Shown in pieces: positions 1 through 7,867 of a DNA stretch of 64,000 nucleotides. A program made the translations under genes and the position numbers. Source of the DNA: UBA9160 sp035489755 (GTDB lineage Bacteria > Myxococcota_A > UBA9160); the NCBI GenBank assembly GCA_035489755.1, contig DATGZK010000077.1, positions 124,001 to 188,000 on the forward strand. The letters are read 5' to 3'. Numbering within the stretch: position 1 is the stretch's first letter; the number at the start of each line of letters is the position of its first letter. Below the pieces are notes generated by a model. The model made no database searches. It saw only the letters and a list, made by a program, of their open reading frames with translations, and was not told where the DNA came from.

Positions 1-178
1 GCACGGGGTTCGGGCCCGCCACGGCCAAAAGGCCACCGATCGCACCCGACGTGAGGGTCATGGGGAAAACGCTGGCGCGGGTGATCAGCAGCCACTTCGA
101 GACCGGATCCATGCGCCGACCCTGGGAGAGATTTTGGGTGGTCAGCACCTCTCGCCAATTCTCGAGCACCGTCGCCAT
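1..178 (-). CDS. UbiA-type prenyltransferase, N-terminus only (partial)
   Basis: The 59 residues visible before the window edge start at an ATG (176-178) and read like the N-terminus of a membrane prenyltransferase of the UbiA/MenA superfamily. A short cytoplasmic lead is followed by a KWLLITRASVFPMTL-type first segment and a hydrophobic, glycine-rich helix (SGAIGGLLAVAG). The family moves isoprenyl chains onto aromatic acceptors in quinone or pigment synthesis. The aspartate-rich catalytic motifs lie outside the window, so the substrate cannot be judged. The next gene on the same strand lies 35 bp upstream. Confidence 0.55.
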   Translation of the reverse strand, partial: MATVLENWREVLTTQNLSQGRRMDPVSKWLLITRASVFPMTLTSGAIGGLLAVAGPNPV

Positions 179-212
179 GGAGACCTCCGGGGAATGCTGC
201 TTGAGGGGTGTC

Positions 213-611
213 TTAGGCCAGGAATCGGCGACGCTGCTCGGGCGTTGGCACCAAGCACTCCGCACGCTGGCCGAACCAGCGATAGCGGTTGGCGGCAATC
301 CAGTCGTAGACTGCGTCGCGGAGTTTGCGCGGAACAACGCGGAGCAGGGCGAAAATCGGCCAAAGGCCCGAGAGCCCGGCGAAGATGCGGAGCACGGCAT
401 CGCTCTTCTCGAAGGAGCGCTCCCCTTCGACAAGCACGATGCTGGAGCGCGCGTCGGCCGCCCGTCCCACCCGCGTCAGCAGCTCACGGCCCTTCGCTGA
501 CTGAAGGGGCGCAAACGCGAATCGCTCGCCCGGGTCTCGGGCGAGCACGAAGCGCACGCTGCGGTTGCAAAGGTTGCAGACCCCGTCAAAGAGGATGGTC
601 GGCCGGTCCAT
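213..611 (-). CDS. DCC-family thiol-disulfide oxidoreductase (DUF393)
   Basis: This 132-residue protein opens with ILFDGVCNLCNRSVRFVL, the DGxCxLC signature of the DCC (YuxK/DUF393) family of thioredoxin-fold-like proteins. The CxxC at about residues 13-16 is the presumed redox centre. Residues 40-130 follow the family pattern: FAPLQSAKG, then SIVLVEGE, a DAVLRI helix, and a tryptophan/tyrosine-rich YDWIAANRYRWFG stretch. The length is normal. Its start abuts the stop of the PhzF-like gene with no gap, so the two are probably cotranscribed. The physiological substrate of this family is unknown. Confidence 0.85.
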   Translation of the reverse strand: MDRPTILFDGVCNLCNRSVRFVLARDPGERFAFAPLQSAKGRELLTRVGRAADARSSIVLVEGERSFEKSDAVLRIFAGLSGLWPIFALLRVVPRKLRDAVYDWIAANRYRWFGQRAECLVPTPEQRRRFLA

Positions 612-1484
612 TCACAGTTCAAAGTAGCCGCCGCCCATGGAGATGCACTCGCCCCCGACCCTCACCGCAGGAATGTCGGAAGGCGTGCCGTCCACCTCCA
701 CGTACAGGCGGCTCGGGCGCCCCATTTCGATGCCCTGTTCGCATTCGAGACGCGCAGGCGCTCCGGCCGGGATCACGCCCTGGGCCACGAGATACGCGCC
801 GAGCGGCCCTGCGGCTGAGCCGGTGGCAGGGTCCTCGGCGATGCCTGCCTGCGGTGCAAACATGCGGCAACGAAAGCGCGTGGGGGCGACCTGTACGAAA
901 GGGAAAGGGAGGAGGTCGCGCGCTTGCTCGCCGAGCGACTTCCAGCGTTCAAGCTCAAGCCGCGCGCGGGCGAGGGCTTCCAGGTCGCGCAGGGGAACCA
1001 TGAGAAAGGGCAGCCCCGTCGCGACGGCGAAAATCGGGAGTTTCGCCTCAAGCTCACGCGCGTCGAGCCCGAGGGCGGCAGCCACGGCCGGGCGGTCCTC
1101 GAGACGGGGTCCAAAGCGCGGCCGAGGCTGCGTCATCCGCCAGATCGGTGCGCCCGATGGGCTGGTCGCCCGCTCGACGAGAACCGGCCCGACACCCTCT
1201 TCAAACACCACGCGATCCCCGTGACCCAGCACAAACGCCGTGCCAATGGTCGGGTGTCCCGCCATGGGAATTTCGCTGCGCGGCGTAAAAATGCGCACGC
1301 GGTAGTCGCAGTCACGTCGGGTGGACGGCATGACGAACGTCGCCTCCGAGAGATTTAACTCGGCGGCGAAGCGCTGCATGAGCTCCGGATAGAGCTCCTC
1401 GGCGCGCGGAAATACAGCGAGCGGGTTGCCGCCGAAGCGCTCGGCGGTGAAGACCTCTACCAACCGGTAGTCGTAGCGAGGCAT
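612..1484 (-). CDS. PhzF-family isomerase/epimerase
   Basis: A 290-residue protein of the PhzF / diaminopimelate-epimerase-like fold. After the ATG at 1484 it begins PRYDYRLVEVFTAERFGGNPLAVFP, the family's N-terminal signature with the FxGNPxAV loop. The second half-domain carries AEDPATGSAAGPLGAYL, the DPATGSA loop near the active site. An in-frame start 40 codons further upstream is possible but adds a low-complexity stretch, so I chose the ATG at 1484. In PhzF the reaction is isomerisation of a dihydro-hydroxyanthranilate. No phenazine genes are nearby, so the real substrate is unknown. Confidence 0.88.
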   Translation of the reverse strand: MPRYDYRLVEVFTAERFGGNPLAVFPRAEELYPELMQRFAAELNLSEATFVMPSTRRDCDYRVRIFTPRSEIPMAGHPTIGTAFVLGHGDRVVFEEGVGPVLVERATSPSGAPIWRMTQPRPRFGPRLEDRPAVAAALGLDARELEAKLPIFAVATGLPFLMVPLRDLEALARARLELERWKSLGEQARDLLPFPFVQVAPTRFRCRMFAPQAGIAEDPATGSAAGPLGAYLVAQGVIPAGAPARLECEQGIEMGRPSRLYVEVDGTPSDIPAVRVGGECISMGGGYFEL

Positions 1485-2100
1485 CGGGGAACGACCATAG
1501 CTTGGTAGCGCGCCGCCCGGTCGGGCCCCCCCGCGGTTTTCACCCTCCACGCAGCCCCGGCCTCCCGCAAATGGTCCGATGTGCGGGAAGGTCCCTTCGC
1601 GCACTGGTGGTGACGGTCCGACTCTCGGGCGCTACGGCCGTCCGTGCAGCACACGACATCTCTCCCGATGGACCGGACCTGCCAGGCGACGACCCCCTTG
1701 GCGAATCCGCGAGGGTGCCGATGAGGGCACCCGGCTCGACAGCCTCGTGGCGGCTGATGCGCTGGCCCAACCCGGTCCGATCCATGCGAGCGCAGGCGCC
1801 TTCCAGCTGAGGCGATGGAAAGGTGGCTGTCCCCGGCACGGCATGTCCCGCCGTCGGTGCTCTTGCGCACAACTCGGGAATGCGGGGACGTGGGCGAGGG
1901 ATGCCGCGCAAGACCAGTGGCCGGAAGGATCACCCGCTGGCGGATGAACGTACCCGAGTTCGTGGCGCCTGCACTGGTCGTATTCCTGGAAAAGACCCGG
2001 CAAGACGGCCCGGATCCTTCGCGCTGGGCGGGGCGAGGGGCTCCTCGCGATCGCGGCCCTCGCGCCCTTCCACCCGTGGCTGCATGCTGGGGCTTGCGCG
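1485..2100. other. 616 bp without a convincing gene
   Basis: Several open frames cross this stretch on both strands, but all read as arginine/proline/serine-rich compositions typical of accidental frames in GC-rich DNA, and none starts with a good ribosome site or shows a domain. The only structure I see is a perfect 7-bp hairpin at 1713-1732 (GGGTGCC, 6-base loop, GGCACCC). It could be a decayed gene, or a leader for the PhzF-like gene, whose upstream side this is. Confidence 0.5.
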
Positions 2101-3186
2101 TTAGCTCGCGAGCGCAATCACGCTGCGCGCTACCTCCCCCGCCTTCATCATGTCGAAGGCCTTGTTCACGTCGTCAAGGCCAAAACGCTGCGAGATCATT
2201 TCGTCCAGCTTGAGGCGCCCGTCGAGATAGAAGTCGACGTAGCGCGGCATGTCGATGCGGAACCGGTTGCTCCCCATCATCGAGCCCACGACGCTCTTGC
2301 CTTGAAGAACGATGTCGAGGCCGTTGAGCTCGAGGTTCGTGCCGATCGGCACGACGCCGACCAGCACGAGAGTGCCGCCTTTGCGGATCATGGCGAGGCC
2401 CTGGGCGGCCGTCTGCTTGAGGCCGATGCACTCGAACGCATAGTCGACGCCGCCCGTCAGCCCGAGGACTTTCATCGCGGCGTCTTCCGTGGAGGCATCG
2501 ATGGCATCGGTGGCACCGAGCTTCTTGGCCAGATCGAGCTTCCACGCGATGGTGTCGACGGCGATGATGCGGCTTGCTCCGCCGATGCGGCAGCCTTGAA
2601 TCGCAGCAAGACCCACGCCGCCACAGCCGATCACGGCCGCAGTATCCCCGGGCCGGATCCTTGCGGTGTTGAGTGCAGCACCGAGACCCGTTGTCACACC
2701 GCAGCCAATGAGGGCTGCCCGGTCGAGGGGCATCTCCTTGCGAATTTTCACGAGCGCATTCTCGTGGACGAGCATTTCCTCGGCGAACGCCGAAAGATGG
2801 GCAAACTGGTGGATCAGTTCACCTTTCTTCGAGAGGCGAGGCGGCTCGCCCGGAGCGCGCTGTGTCGCCGCGCCGCCGCAAAGGTTGGGCTGGCCGGAGA
2901 GGCAATACGCACAGCTCCCGCAGAAGGCGGACAGGCACCCGATCACGTGGTCACCCGGCTGGACGTGCGTCACACCCGGACCCACCTCGAGGACGACGCC
3001 CGCCGGCTCGTGGCCGAGCACTGTCGGCGGCGGGACCGGAAGCGCCGCTTCGATGCAGTGCAGGTCGCTGTGACACACCCCGGTCGCGGCAGTTTGCACC
3101 CGCACCTCGCGCGGCCCGGGCCTCGCGATCTCGATGTCCTCGATGGTGAGGGGAGTCTTGTACGCGCGCATGACTGCAGCCCGCAT
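2101..3186 (-). CDS. zinc-dependent alcohol dehydrogenase (MDR, class III-like)
   Basis: A 361-residue medium-chain dehydrogenase. Catalytic zinc ligands are in GVCHSDLH (Cys about 38) and GHEPAGVV (His-Glu). The structural zinc lobe is visible as CLSAFCGSCAYCLSGQPNLC. The Rossmann motif is AAVIGCGGVGLAAIQGC, followed by IIAVD, which predicts NAD preference. Family members oxidise primary alcohols or thiol-aldehyde adducts, so it may serve alcohol intermediates of the catabolic island that follows. The ATG at 3186 is chosen over the ATG five codons downstream because AGGAGA lies at the right distance. It has its own TATAAT promoter. Confidence 0.9.
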   Translation of the reverse strand: MRAAVMRAYKTPLTIEDIEIARPGPREVRVQTAATGVCHSDLHCIEAALPVPPPTVLGHEPAGVVLEVGPGVTHVQPGDHVIGCLSAFCGSCAYCLSGQPNLCGGAATQRAPGEPPRLSKKGELIHQFAHLSAFAEEMLVHENALVKIRKEMPLDRAALIGCGVTTGLGAALNTARIRPGDTAAVIGCGGVGLAAIQGCRIGGASRIIAVDTIAWKLDLAKKLGATDAIDASTEDAAMKVLGLTGGVDYAFECIGLKQTAAQGLAMIRKGGTLVLVGVVPIGTNLELNGLDIVLQGKSVVGSMMGSNRFRIDMPRYVDFYLDGRLKLDEMISQRFGLDDVNKAFDMMKAGEVARSVIALAS

Positions 3187-3212
3187 GATCTTCTCCTGTG
3201 GTTGATCGTTGC

Positions 3213-3218
3213 ATTATA
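3213..3218 (-). promoter_or_regulatory. -10 box (TATAAT) of the zinc alcohol dehydrogenase gene
   Basis: On the minus strand a perfect TATAAT lies 26 bases before the ATG at 3186, giving a predicted leader of about 20 bases that contains AGGAGA. No good -35 hexamer sits at 16-18 bp, so the promoter may need an activator. Confidence 0.5.
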
Positions 3219-3327
3219 CGCGTCCCAGCACGGCGATTGGCCAAATTGCTCTGGCCAGGGAAACCGCATCGCTGCGTCGGCGAGAAGACGAGACGCGCCG
3301 ACGCGATCGACTTTCCGGCCTCGAAAT

Positions 3328-3347
3328 GAGACCTACATTCGGGTCTC
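3328..3347. repeat. 6-bp inverted repeat upstream of pirin
   Basis: GAGACC and GGTCTC face each other across an 8-base loop in the gap between the divergent alcohol dehydrogenase and pirin genes. It could be an operator or chance. No regulator is encoded beside it. Confidence 0.25.
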
Positions 3348-3428
3348 GAGCAGGGCGACCCTGGCTCCCTCGCGCAGGGGGACCGCACGCAAGAAGGCCT
3401 TGCCCCTTTTCGGCCGAAGGAGAATCCA

Positions 3429-4127
3429 ATGATCACGGTTCGACGAAGTTCAGAACGCGGTCATGCCGAACATGGCTGGCTCGACAGTCGCCACACGTTC
3501 TCGTTCGCCGACTACTACGACCCCGCTCACATGGGCTTCCGGAGCCTGCGGGTTATCAACGAGGACCGCGTGCAGCCTGGCCGAGGCTTCGGCGTCCATT
3601 CGCATGAGAACATGGAGATCGTGAGCTACGTGCTGGAAGGGGCGCTGCAGCACCGTGACAGCATGGGCCACGGAGAGGTGCTGCGTCCCGGTGAAGTCCA
3701 GCGCATGAGCGCCGGGACCGGCGTCACGCACAGCGAGTTCAACGCTTCGCAGAATGAGATCGTGCATTTCCTCCAGATCTGGATCCTGCCTGAGCGCCCG
3801 GGTCTCGCGCCCTCCTACGAACAAAAGGCCTTCCCCCCCGAAGCGCGACGCAACGAGCTCATCCTCGCGGCTTCCCGCGATGGACGGCTCGGATCGGTGA
3901 GCATCCATCAAGACGCCAATCTCTATCTCGCGCGCCTCGACGCTGGGAGCCGAGTCGAGTTCGAGATCCCGCCGTCGCGGGCCGCTTGGGTACAGGTGGT
4001 CCGCGGCTCGGTGGCTCTTCGTGACGAGAAACTCGCCGCAGGCGATGGCGCGGCCTTGGCCGGCGAAAAAAGCGTTCCACTCACTGCCGCCGAGGATGCA
4101 GAGGTCCTCGTGTTCGATCTGGCGTAG
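3429..4127 (+). CDS. pirin-family bicupin (YhhW-like)
   Basis: A 232-residue pirin. The N-terminal cupin has the family hallmark: HTFSFADYYDPAHMGF, then GFGVHSHENMEIVSYVLEG with metal-binding His residues in HSHENME, and SAGTGVTHSEFN for the remaining ligands. The C-terminal cupin (from about 130) is typical of the shorter YhhW/YhaK branch. YhhW proteins can act as quercetin 2,3-dioxygenases or redox sensors. AAGGAGA precedes the ATG. It is transcribed away from the alcohol dehydrogenase and converges on the SDR gene, with a GC-rich hairpin between. Confidence 0.9.
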   Translation: MITVRRSSERGHAEHGWLDSRHTFSFADYYDPAHMGFRSLRVINEDRVQPGRGFGVHSHENMEIVSYVLEGALQHRDSMGHGEVLRPGEVQRMSAGTGVTHSEFNASQNEIVHFLQIWILPERPGLAPSYEQKAFPPEARRNELILAASRDGRLGSVSIHQDANLYLARLDAGSRVEFEIPPSRAAWVQVVRGSVALRDEKLAAGDGAALAGEKSVPLTAAEDAEVLVFDLA

Positions 4128-4146
4128 CCGGGCCGCCCTGCCGCTC

Positions 4147-4178
4147 CGGGCCGGCGGCCCGACCGGGCAGGATCCTGC
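4147..4178. terminator. GC-rich hairpins between convergent genes
   Basis: Two adjacent dyads fill the gap between the pirin and SDR stop codons: CGGGCC-GGC-GGCCCG (4147-4161) and the 12-base palindrome GCAGGATCCTGC (4167-4178). There is no T-tract, so this is at best a bidirectional terminator of the GC-hairpin type. Confidence 0.35.
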
Positions 4179-4198
4179 GGGCCGCCCAGCGCGCCGCT

Positions 4199-4978
4199 TC
4201 AGTCGAAGCGGGGCGCGGCGGTCCGCGCAGCGACGCCGCCGTCGGCCACGAAGACTGCGCCACTTACGTACGACGCTTCGTCAGAGGCCAAGAAGAGGAC
4301 GACGTTGGCGATCTCCTCGGGCCGTCCAATCCGCTTGGCGGGGATCTGGGCCTCGAATGCCGCCCGGCCACCGGGCACGTGGTCGATCCACGCCAGAAGT
4401 GGCGGCGTCGCGATCGGTCCGGGGCAGATCGCATTGATACGCACGCCATGGCGCGTGTTCTCGACGGCTGACGTCTGCGTGAGGTTGATCACCGCCGCCT
4501 TCGCAGCGCCATAAGCGCCGAGCGCGTACTCGCCGCCCAGACCCGCGCCCGAGGATACGTTGATGATGGAGCCCGCGCTCTGCGGGACCATGACGGCCAG
4601 CGCCGCACGAATCCCATGGAATACACCATCGAGCGTCACCGACTGAACGCGCCGCCAAGCATCGTCCGTGGTCTCCGCCACGAGGGCGCCGATCGGCGCG
4701 GCGGCGTTGTTCACGAGCACGTCAAGTCGGCCAAACGTGGCCTTGGCGCTCGCCACGAGCTCGTCCACCTGCCGCGGATCGGATACGTCCGTCGTGGCGG
4801 CGCGCGCGCTCCCGCCCGCCGCCTCGATCTCTTTTGCCACAGCGAGCGCGGCCTCCGCGCGGACGTCGGACACCACCACCCGTGCGCCTTCGGCTCCGAA
4901 CCGCAGAGCGCAGGCGCGGCCGATGCCCGATCCTGCGCCCGTCACGATCGCCACCTTTCCGCGAAGCCGGTCTCCCAT
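4199..4978 (-). CDS. SDR-family NAD(P)-dependent oxidoreductase
   Basis: A 259-residue classical short-chain dehydrogenase. It has the nucleotide motif TGAGSGIG near residue 15, VSDVR after strand 2 (aspartate, predicts NAD), VNNAA at about 88, the catalytic Ser in INVSSGA, and YGAAKAA with the Tyr-Lys pair, ending in SYVSGAVFVADGG. It would oxidise or reduce a hydroxyl/keto group. It is divergent from the first Rieske gene and shares the intergenic KstR-like operator with it, so the two are probably coregulated. Confidence 0.92.
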   Translation of the reverse strand: MGDRLRGKVAIVTGAGSGIGRACALRFGAEGARVVVSDVRAEAALAVAKEIEAAGGSARAATTDVSDPRQVDELVASAKATFGRLDVLVNNAAAPIGALVAETTDDAWRRVQSVTLDGVFHGIRAALAVMVPQSAGSIINVSSGAGLGGEYALGAYGAAKAAVINLTQTSAVENTRHGVRINAICPGPIATPPLLAWIDHVPGGRAAFEAQIPAKRIGRPEEIANVVLFLASDEASYVSGAVFVADGGVAARTAAPRFD

Positions 4979-5024
4979 CTTCTTCCGCCCTCCCCCGAAT
5001 GGCCGGGAGCCTTGTCACTCGATT

Positions 5025-5038
5025 TGAAACATGTTCTA
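5025..5038. promoter_or_regulatory. KstR-like operator A (SDR / Rieske intergenic)
   Basis: The 14-mer TGAAACATGTTCTA fits the published KstR-type consensus TnnAACnnGTTnnA exactly. It lies 36 bp before the Rieske start and 46 bp before the divergent SDR start, where one dimer could control both genes. The core TTTGAAACATGTTC is repeated base for base at operator B. Confidence 0.6.
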
Positions 5039-5074
5039 ATCCTGTCTGTCAACCGGACTCGACGGAGGACCGCT

Positions 5075-6046
5075 ATGGGCCGTTTCCCGTTCGGCATCCC
5101 GAACTGCTGGTTCCACGTCAGCTATACCGACGAGCTGAAGGTGGGCGAGGTCAAGCCTGTCCACTACTTCGGCCGCGACCTGGTGCTTTTCCGGGGCGAG
5201 GACGGCAAGGCGGTGTGCCTCGATGCCTACTGCCCGCATCTTGGCGCGCACCTCGGCGTCGGCGGTCGGGTGATCGGCAATACGATCCGCTGCCCGTTCC
5301 ATGGCTGGCAGCTCAATGCCGAGGGCAAATGTGTGGCGATTCCCTACGCGAAGAAGATCCCGCCCAAGGCCGAGACGCGCTGTTGGCCGATCCAGGAGAT
5401 CAACGGCCGCATCTTCGTCTGGCACCACGCGGAAGGGAATCAGCCCGACTACCTGATCCCGCAGATTCAGGGCTGGGGTGACCCCGAGTGGACAAGCGCA
5501 TGGCAGAAGTATCGCTGGGTGATCAAGTCTCAACCGCAAGAAGTGATGGAGAATGCCATCGACTGGCACCACTTCCAGACCGTCCATCTCATGGATCCTC
5601 CCCGGGAGCGCAGTCACAAGTTCGACGGCAAGATGTTCTATTGGAACATCGGTACGCGAAAGACCGTGCAGACGATGGGTGTGCAGGACGATCTGTACAT
5701 GGAAGCCCAGAATTGGGGCCTCGGCTTCAACTTCCTGACCTACACCGGGATGTTCACGACTGTGGTGTCGGCGGGCCTTACGCCGGTCGACGAAGACACA
5801 CTCGAGTTCGCGACGGGAATCATCGGAAAGAAGGACGGCCGCAGCGAAGAGGAGACGGTCCAGCTGCTCAAGGCCTACATGGACGATCAGTCGAAAGCGA
5901 TTGAGCAGGATTTCTCCATCTGGGAGGCCAAGCGCTTCCGCAACCAACCTGTGCTGTGCGATGGCGACGGCCCGATCGCCGAGTACCGGCGCTGGGTGCG
6001 CCAGTTTTACTCGAACCCGTGGTGGGAACAGGGGGCGGCGTCCTGA
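5075..6046 (+). CDS. KshA-like Rieske non-haem iron oxygenase, copy 1
   Basis: A 323-residue oxygenase component. The Rieske [2Fe-2S] ligands are C53-P-H55 and C73-P-F-H76, within an AYCPHLGAHLGVGG / CPFHGW context typical of the KshA and Neverland/DAF-36 sterol-acting group. The mononuclear iron motif is N160-x2-D163-x2-H166-x4-H171. The third ligand is probably the Asp of EQDFSIWE near 280. Such enzymes hydroxylate or desaturate with electrons from a separate reductase, which is not encoded in this window. GGAGG precedes the ATG. It shares most of its Rieske domain and its FYS C-terminus with the second copy at 24.5 kb. Confidence 0.9.
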   Translation: MGRFPFGIPNCWFHVSYTDELKVGEVKPVHYFGRDLVLFRGEDGKAVCLDAYCPHLGAHLGVGGRVIGNTIRCPFHGWQLNAEGKCVAIPYAKKIPPKAETRCWPIQEINGRIFVWHHAEGNQPDYLIPQIQGWGDPEWTSAWQKYRWVIKSQPQEVMENAIDWHHFQTVHLMDPPRERSHKFDGKMFYWNIGTRKTVQTMGVQDDLYMEAQNWGLGFNFLTYTGMFTTVVSAGLTPVDEDTLEFATGIIGKKDGRSEEETVQLLKAYMDDQSKAIEQDFSIWEAKRFRNQPVLCDGDGPIAEYRRWVRQFYSNPWWEQGAAS

Positions 6047-7806
6047 CCATTTCCCGGCGCGACCTGCTCAAGCTGGCGGGCGCGGCGGGGGTGGTGAGCG
6101 CGGCGGCGGGCTGCGCAGCCACTACCCCCGCGCCCGGCGCAAGCGTTCCCCGCGAGCGCCTCGCCGACCGCACGTGGCAGTACGACGTCGACGTCGCAGT
6201 CGCCGGGACGGGCGCCGCAGGCGGAGTCGCCGCGCTCTCCGCGGTGCACTCCGGGGCACGCACCCTTGTGCTCGAGAAAGCGCTCTTGTTCGGCGGCACC
6301 ACTGCGAAGTCCGGCGGGGTCTACTTTGTACCGAACAACTCCTTCCGCAAGGGCAAAGGCGATGAATCGCGGGAGGAGACCTTGCGCCGCATGGCTCGCT
6401 ACTCCTACCCGCAGCTTTACGATCCGAGCTCGCCGCAGCTCGGCCTTCCGGAAAACGAGTACGCGCTCCTGTGCGCGCTCTATGACGAGGCGCCAATCGC
6501 GGTCGAAGAGCTCGCGAAGATGGGCGCGCTCATCTCGCAGCCCGCGGAGAGCGCTTTCGGGCCGATGCCCGACTACTTCGACCCGACCCGCGAGGACGCC
6601 ACACCGCGCGACCGACGCCTCTGGCCCAAGAAGCCCGACGGGTCGTTTGGTCTCGGCGATGAGATGGTGCGGCAGCTCAAGGAGGGCCTCGCGAAGCACA
6701 GCGTGCCCGTTCTGATGGGCCACCGTGTGACGCGCATTCTCGAGAATGAGCGAGGCGAAGTGGTGGGTCTCGAGGCCACGAAGAGCGATGGAACTGTCAT
6801 CAATGTGCGCACTCGTCGAGGCGTCGTGTTTGCAAGCGGCGGCTTTACACACAATCGAGAGATGCTCTTGCATTATCAGCCTGGACCGGTCTTCGGCGGC
6901 TGCGCGGTGCCGACGAACGAGGGTGACTTCGTGACGCTGGCTTCGGCTCTCGGCGCCAAGCTCGGGCACATGGGAAGCGCCTGGCGAGCGGAGGTGGTGC
7001 TCGAGCAAGCGCTCCAATATTCGAGTACTCCCGACGATGTCTTCATGCCCCCCGGCGACAGCATGATTCTCGCAAACAAGCACGGCCGGCGCGTGGTCAA
7101 CGAAAAGAGCAATTACAACGAACGCACCAAGGTTCACTTCGCATGGGACACCGTCGATCACGAGTGGACGAACCTCGTGCTCTGCATGATTTACGACAAG
7201 CGCAGCGCCGAGCTCTTCGGCGGCCGCTTTCCAATCCCGGCGCCCGGCACGACCGCTCCCTACGTCATCGAGGGCAACACCTTCGAAGAGCTCGCAAAAG
7301 CAATCGATCAAAGGCTCGCCGAGCATTCGACGAAGCTCGGTGGTGCGCGCCTTGACCCCGGGTTCCCGGCGGAGCTCAAAGCCACCGTTGCTCGCTTCAA
7401 CGGTTTTGCCAAAAGCGGCGTCGACACGGACTTCCGTCGCGGTGAGCTGCTTTACGACCGTATGTGGCACTCGCGCATCTGGTCGTTCCCGAACCCTGGC
7501 ACGAAGTGGCCCCTGCCCAAGAAAAACCCGACGATGTATCCGATCGCCGCGGGCGGCCCCTACTTCGCGATCCTGCTCGCTGCCGGCACCTTGGATACCA
7601 ACGGCGGACCTGTGATCAATGCCAAGGCGCAGGTGCTGGACGCGCGGGACCACCCGATCCCGGGCCTGTTCGGCGCCGGCAACTGCATCGCCTCGCCGAC
7701 GGGCGCCTACTACTACGCGGGCGGTGGAACGCTCGGCCCCGCCGTGGCGTTCGGATGGATCGCCGGACGTGAGGCCGCAGCACAGGCTCCCAAGGAGCTC
7801 GGCTGA
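6022..7806 (+). CDS. KstD-like FAD-dependent dehydrogenase with Tat-type signal
   Basis: About 594 residues of the fumarate reductase/3-ketosteroid 1-dehydrogenase flavoprotein family. After an SRRDLLKLAGAAG twin-arginine signal and a weak lipobox (AAGC), the FAD motif reads VAVAGTGAAGGVAAL...VLEKALLFGGTT. The C-terminal FAD-capping part has ASPTGAYYYAGGGTLGPAVAFGWIAGREAA. Family members remove hydrogens next to a ketone, or reduce double bonds. No ATG is available: GTG codons at 6019 and 6022 overlap the Rieske gene by about 25 bp, so the start is uncertain. The coupling argues that it acts on the Rieske product or substrate, but the Tat signal would place it in the periplasm. Confidence 0.82.
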   Translation: MGTGGGVLTISRRDLLKLAGAAGVVSAAAGCAATTPAPGASVPRERLADRTWQYDVDVAVAGTGAAGGVAALSAVHSGARTLVLEKALLFGGTTAKSGGVYFVPNNSFRKGKGDESREETLRRMARYSYPQLYDPSSPQLGLPENEYALLCALYDEAPIAVEELAKMGALISQPAESAFGPMPDYFDPTREDATPRDRRLWPKKPDGSFGLGDEMVRQLKEGLAKHSVPVLMGHRVTRILENERGEVVGLEATKSDGTVINVRTRRGVVFASGGFTHNREMLLHYQPGPVFGGCAVPTNEGDFVTLASALGAKLGHMGSAWRAEVVLEQALQYSSTPDDVFMPPGDSMILANKHGRRVVNEKSNYNERTKVHFAWDTVDHEWTNLVLCMIYDKRSAELFGGRFPIPAPGTTAPYVIEGNTFEELAKAIDQRLAEHSTKLGGARLDPGFPAELKATVARFNGFAKSGVDTDFRRGELLYDRMWHSRIWSFPNPGTKWPLPKKNPTMYPIAAGGPYFAILLAAGTLDTNGGPVINAKAQVLDARDHPIPGLFGAGNCIASPTGAYYYAGGGTLGPAVAFGWIAGREAAAQAPKELG

Positions 7807-7867
7807 TTCGACCTCCTCGCACCGCGCGGCCCATGCGCCGAACGGGAGTGTGCGGAAATCGAGGCAG

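Noticed and set aside
1713..1732. Hairpin as a terminator or a mobile-element end
   Set aside because: It has no T-tract, no direct or inverted partner nearby and no transposase gene, so it is left as an isolated hairpin.
6007..7653. A 548-codon open frame on the minus strand
   Set aside because: Antisense to the KstD-like flavoprotein. The composition is that of a shadow frame and no start with a ribosome site was found.
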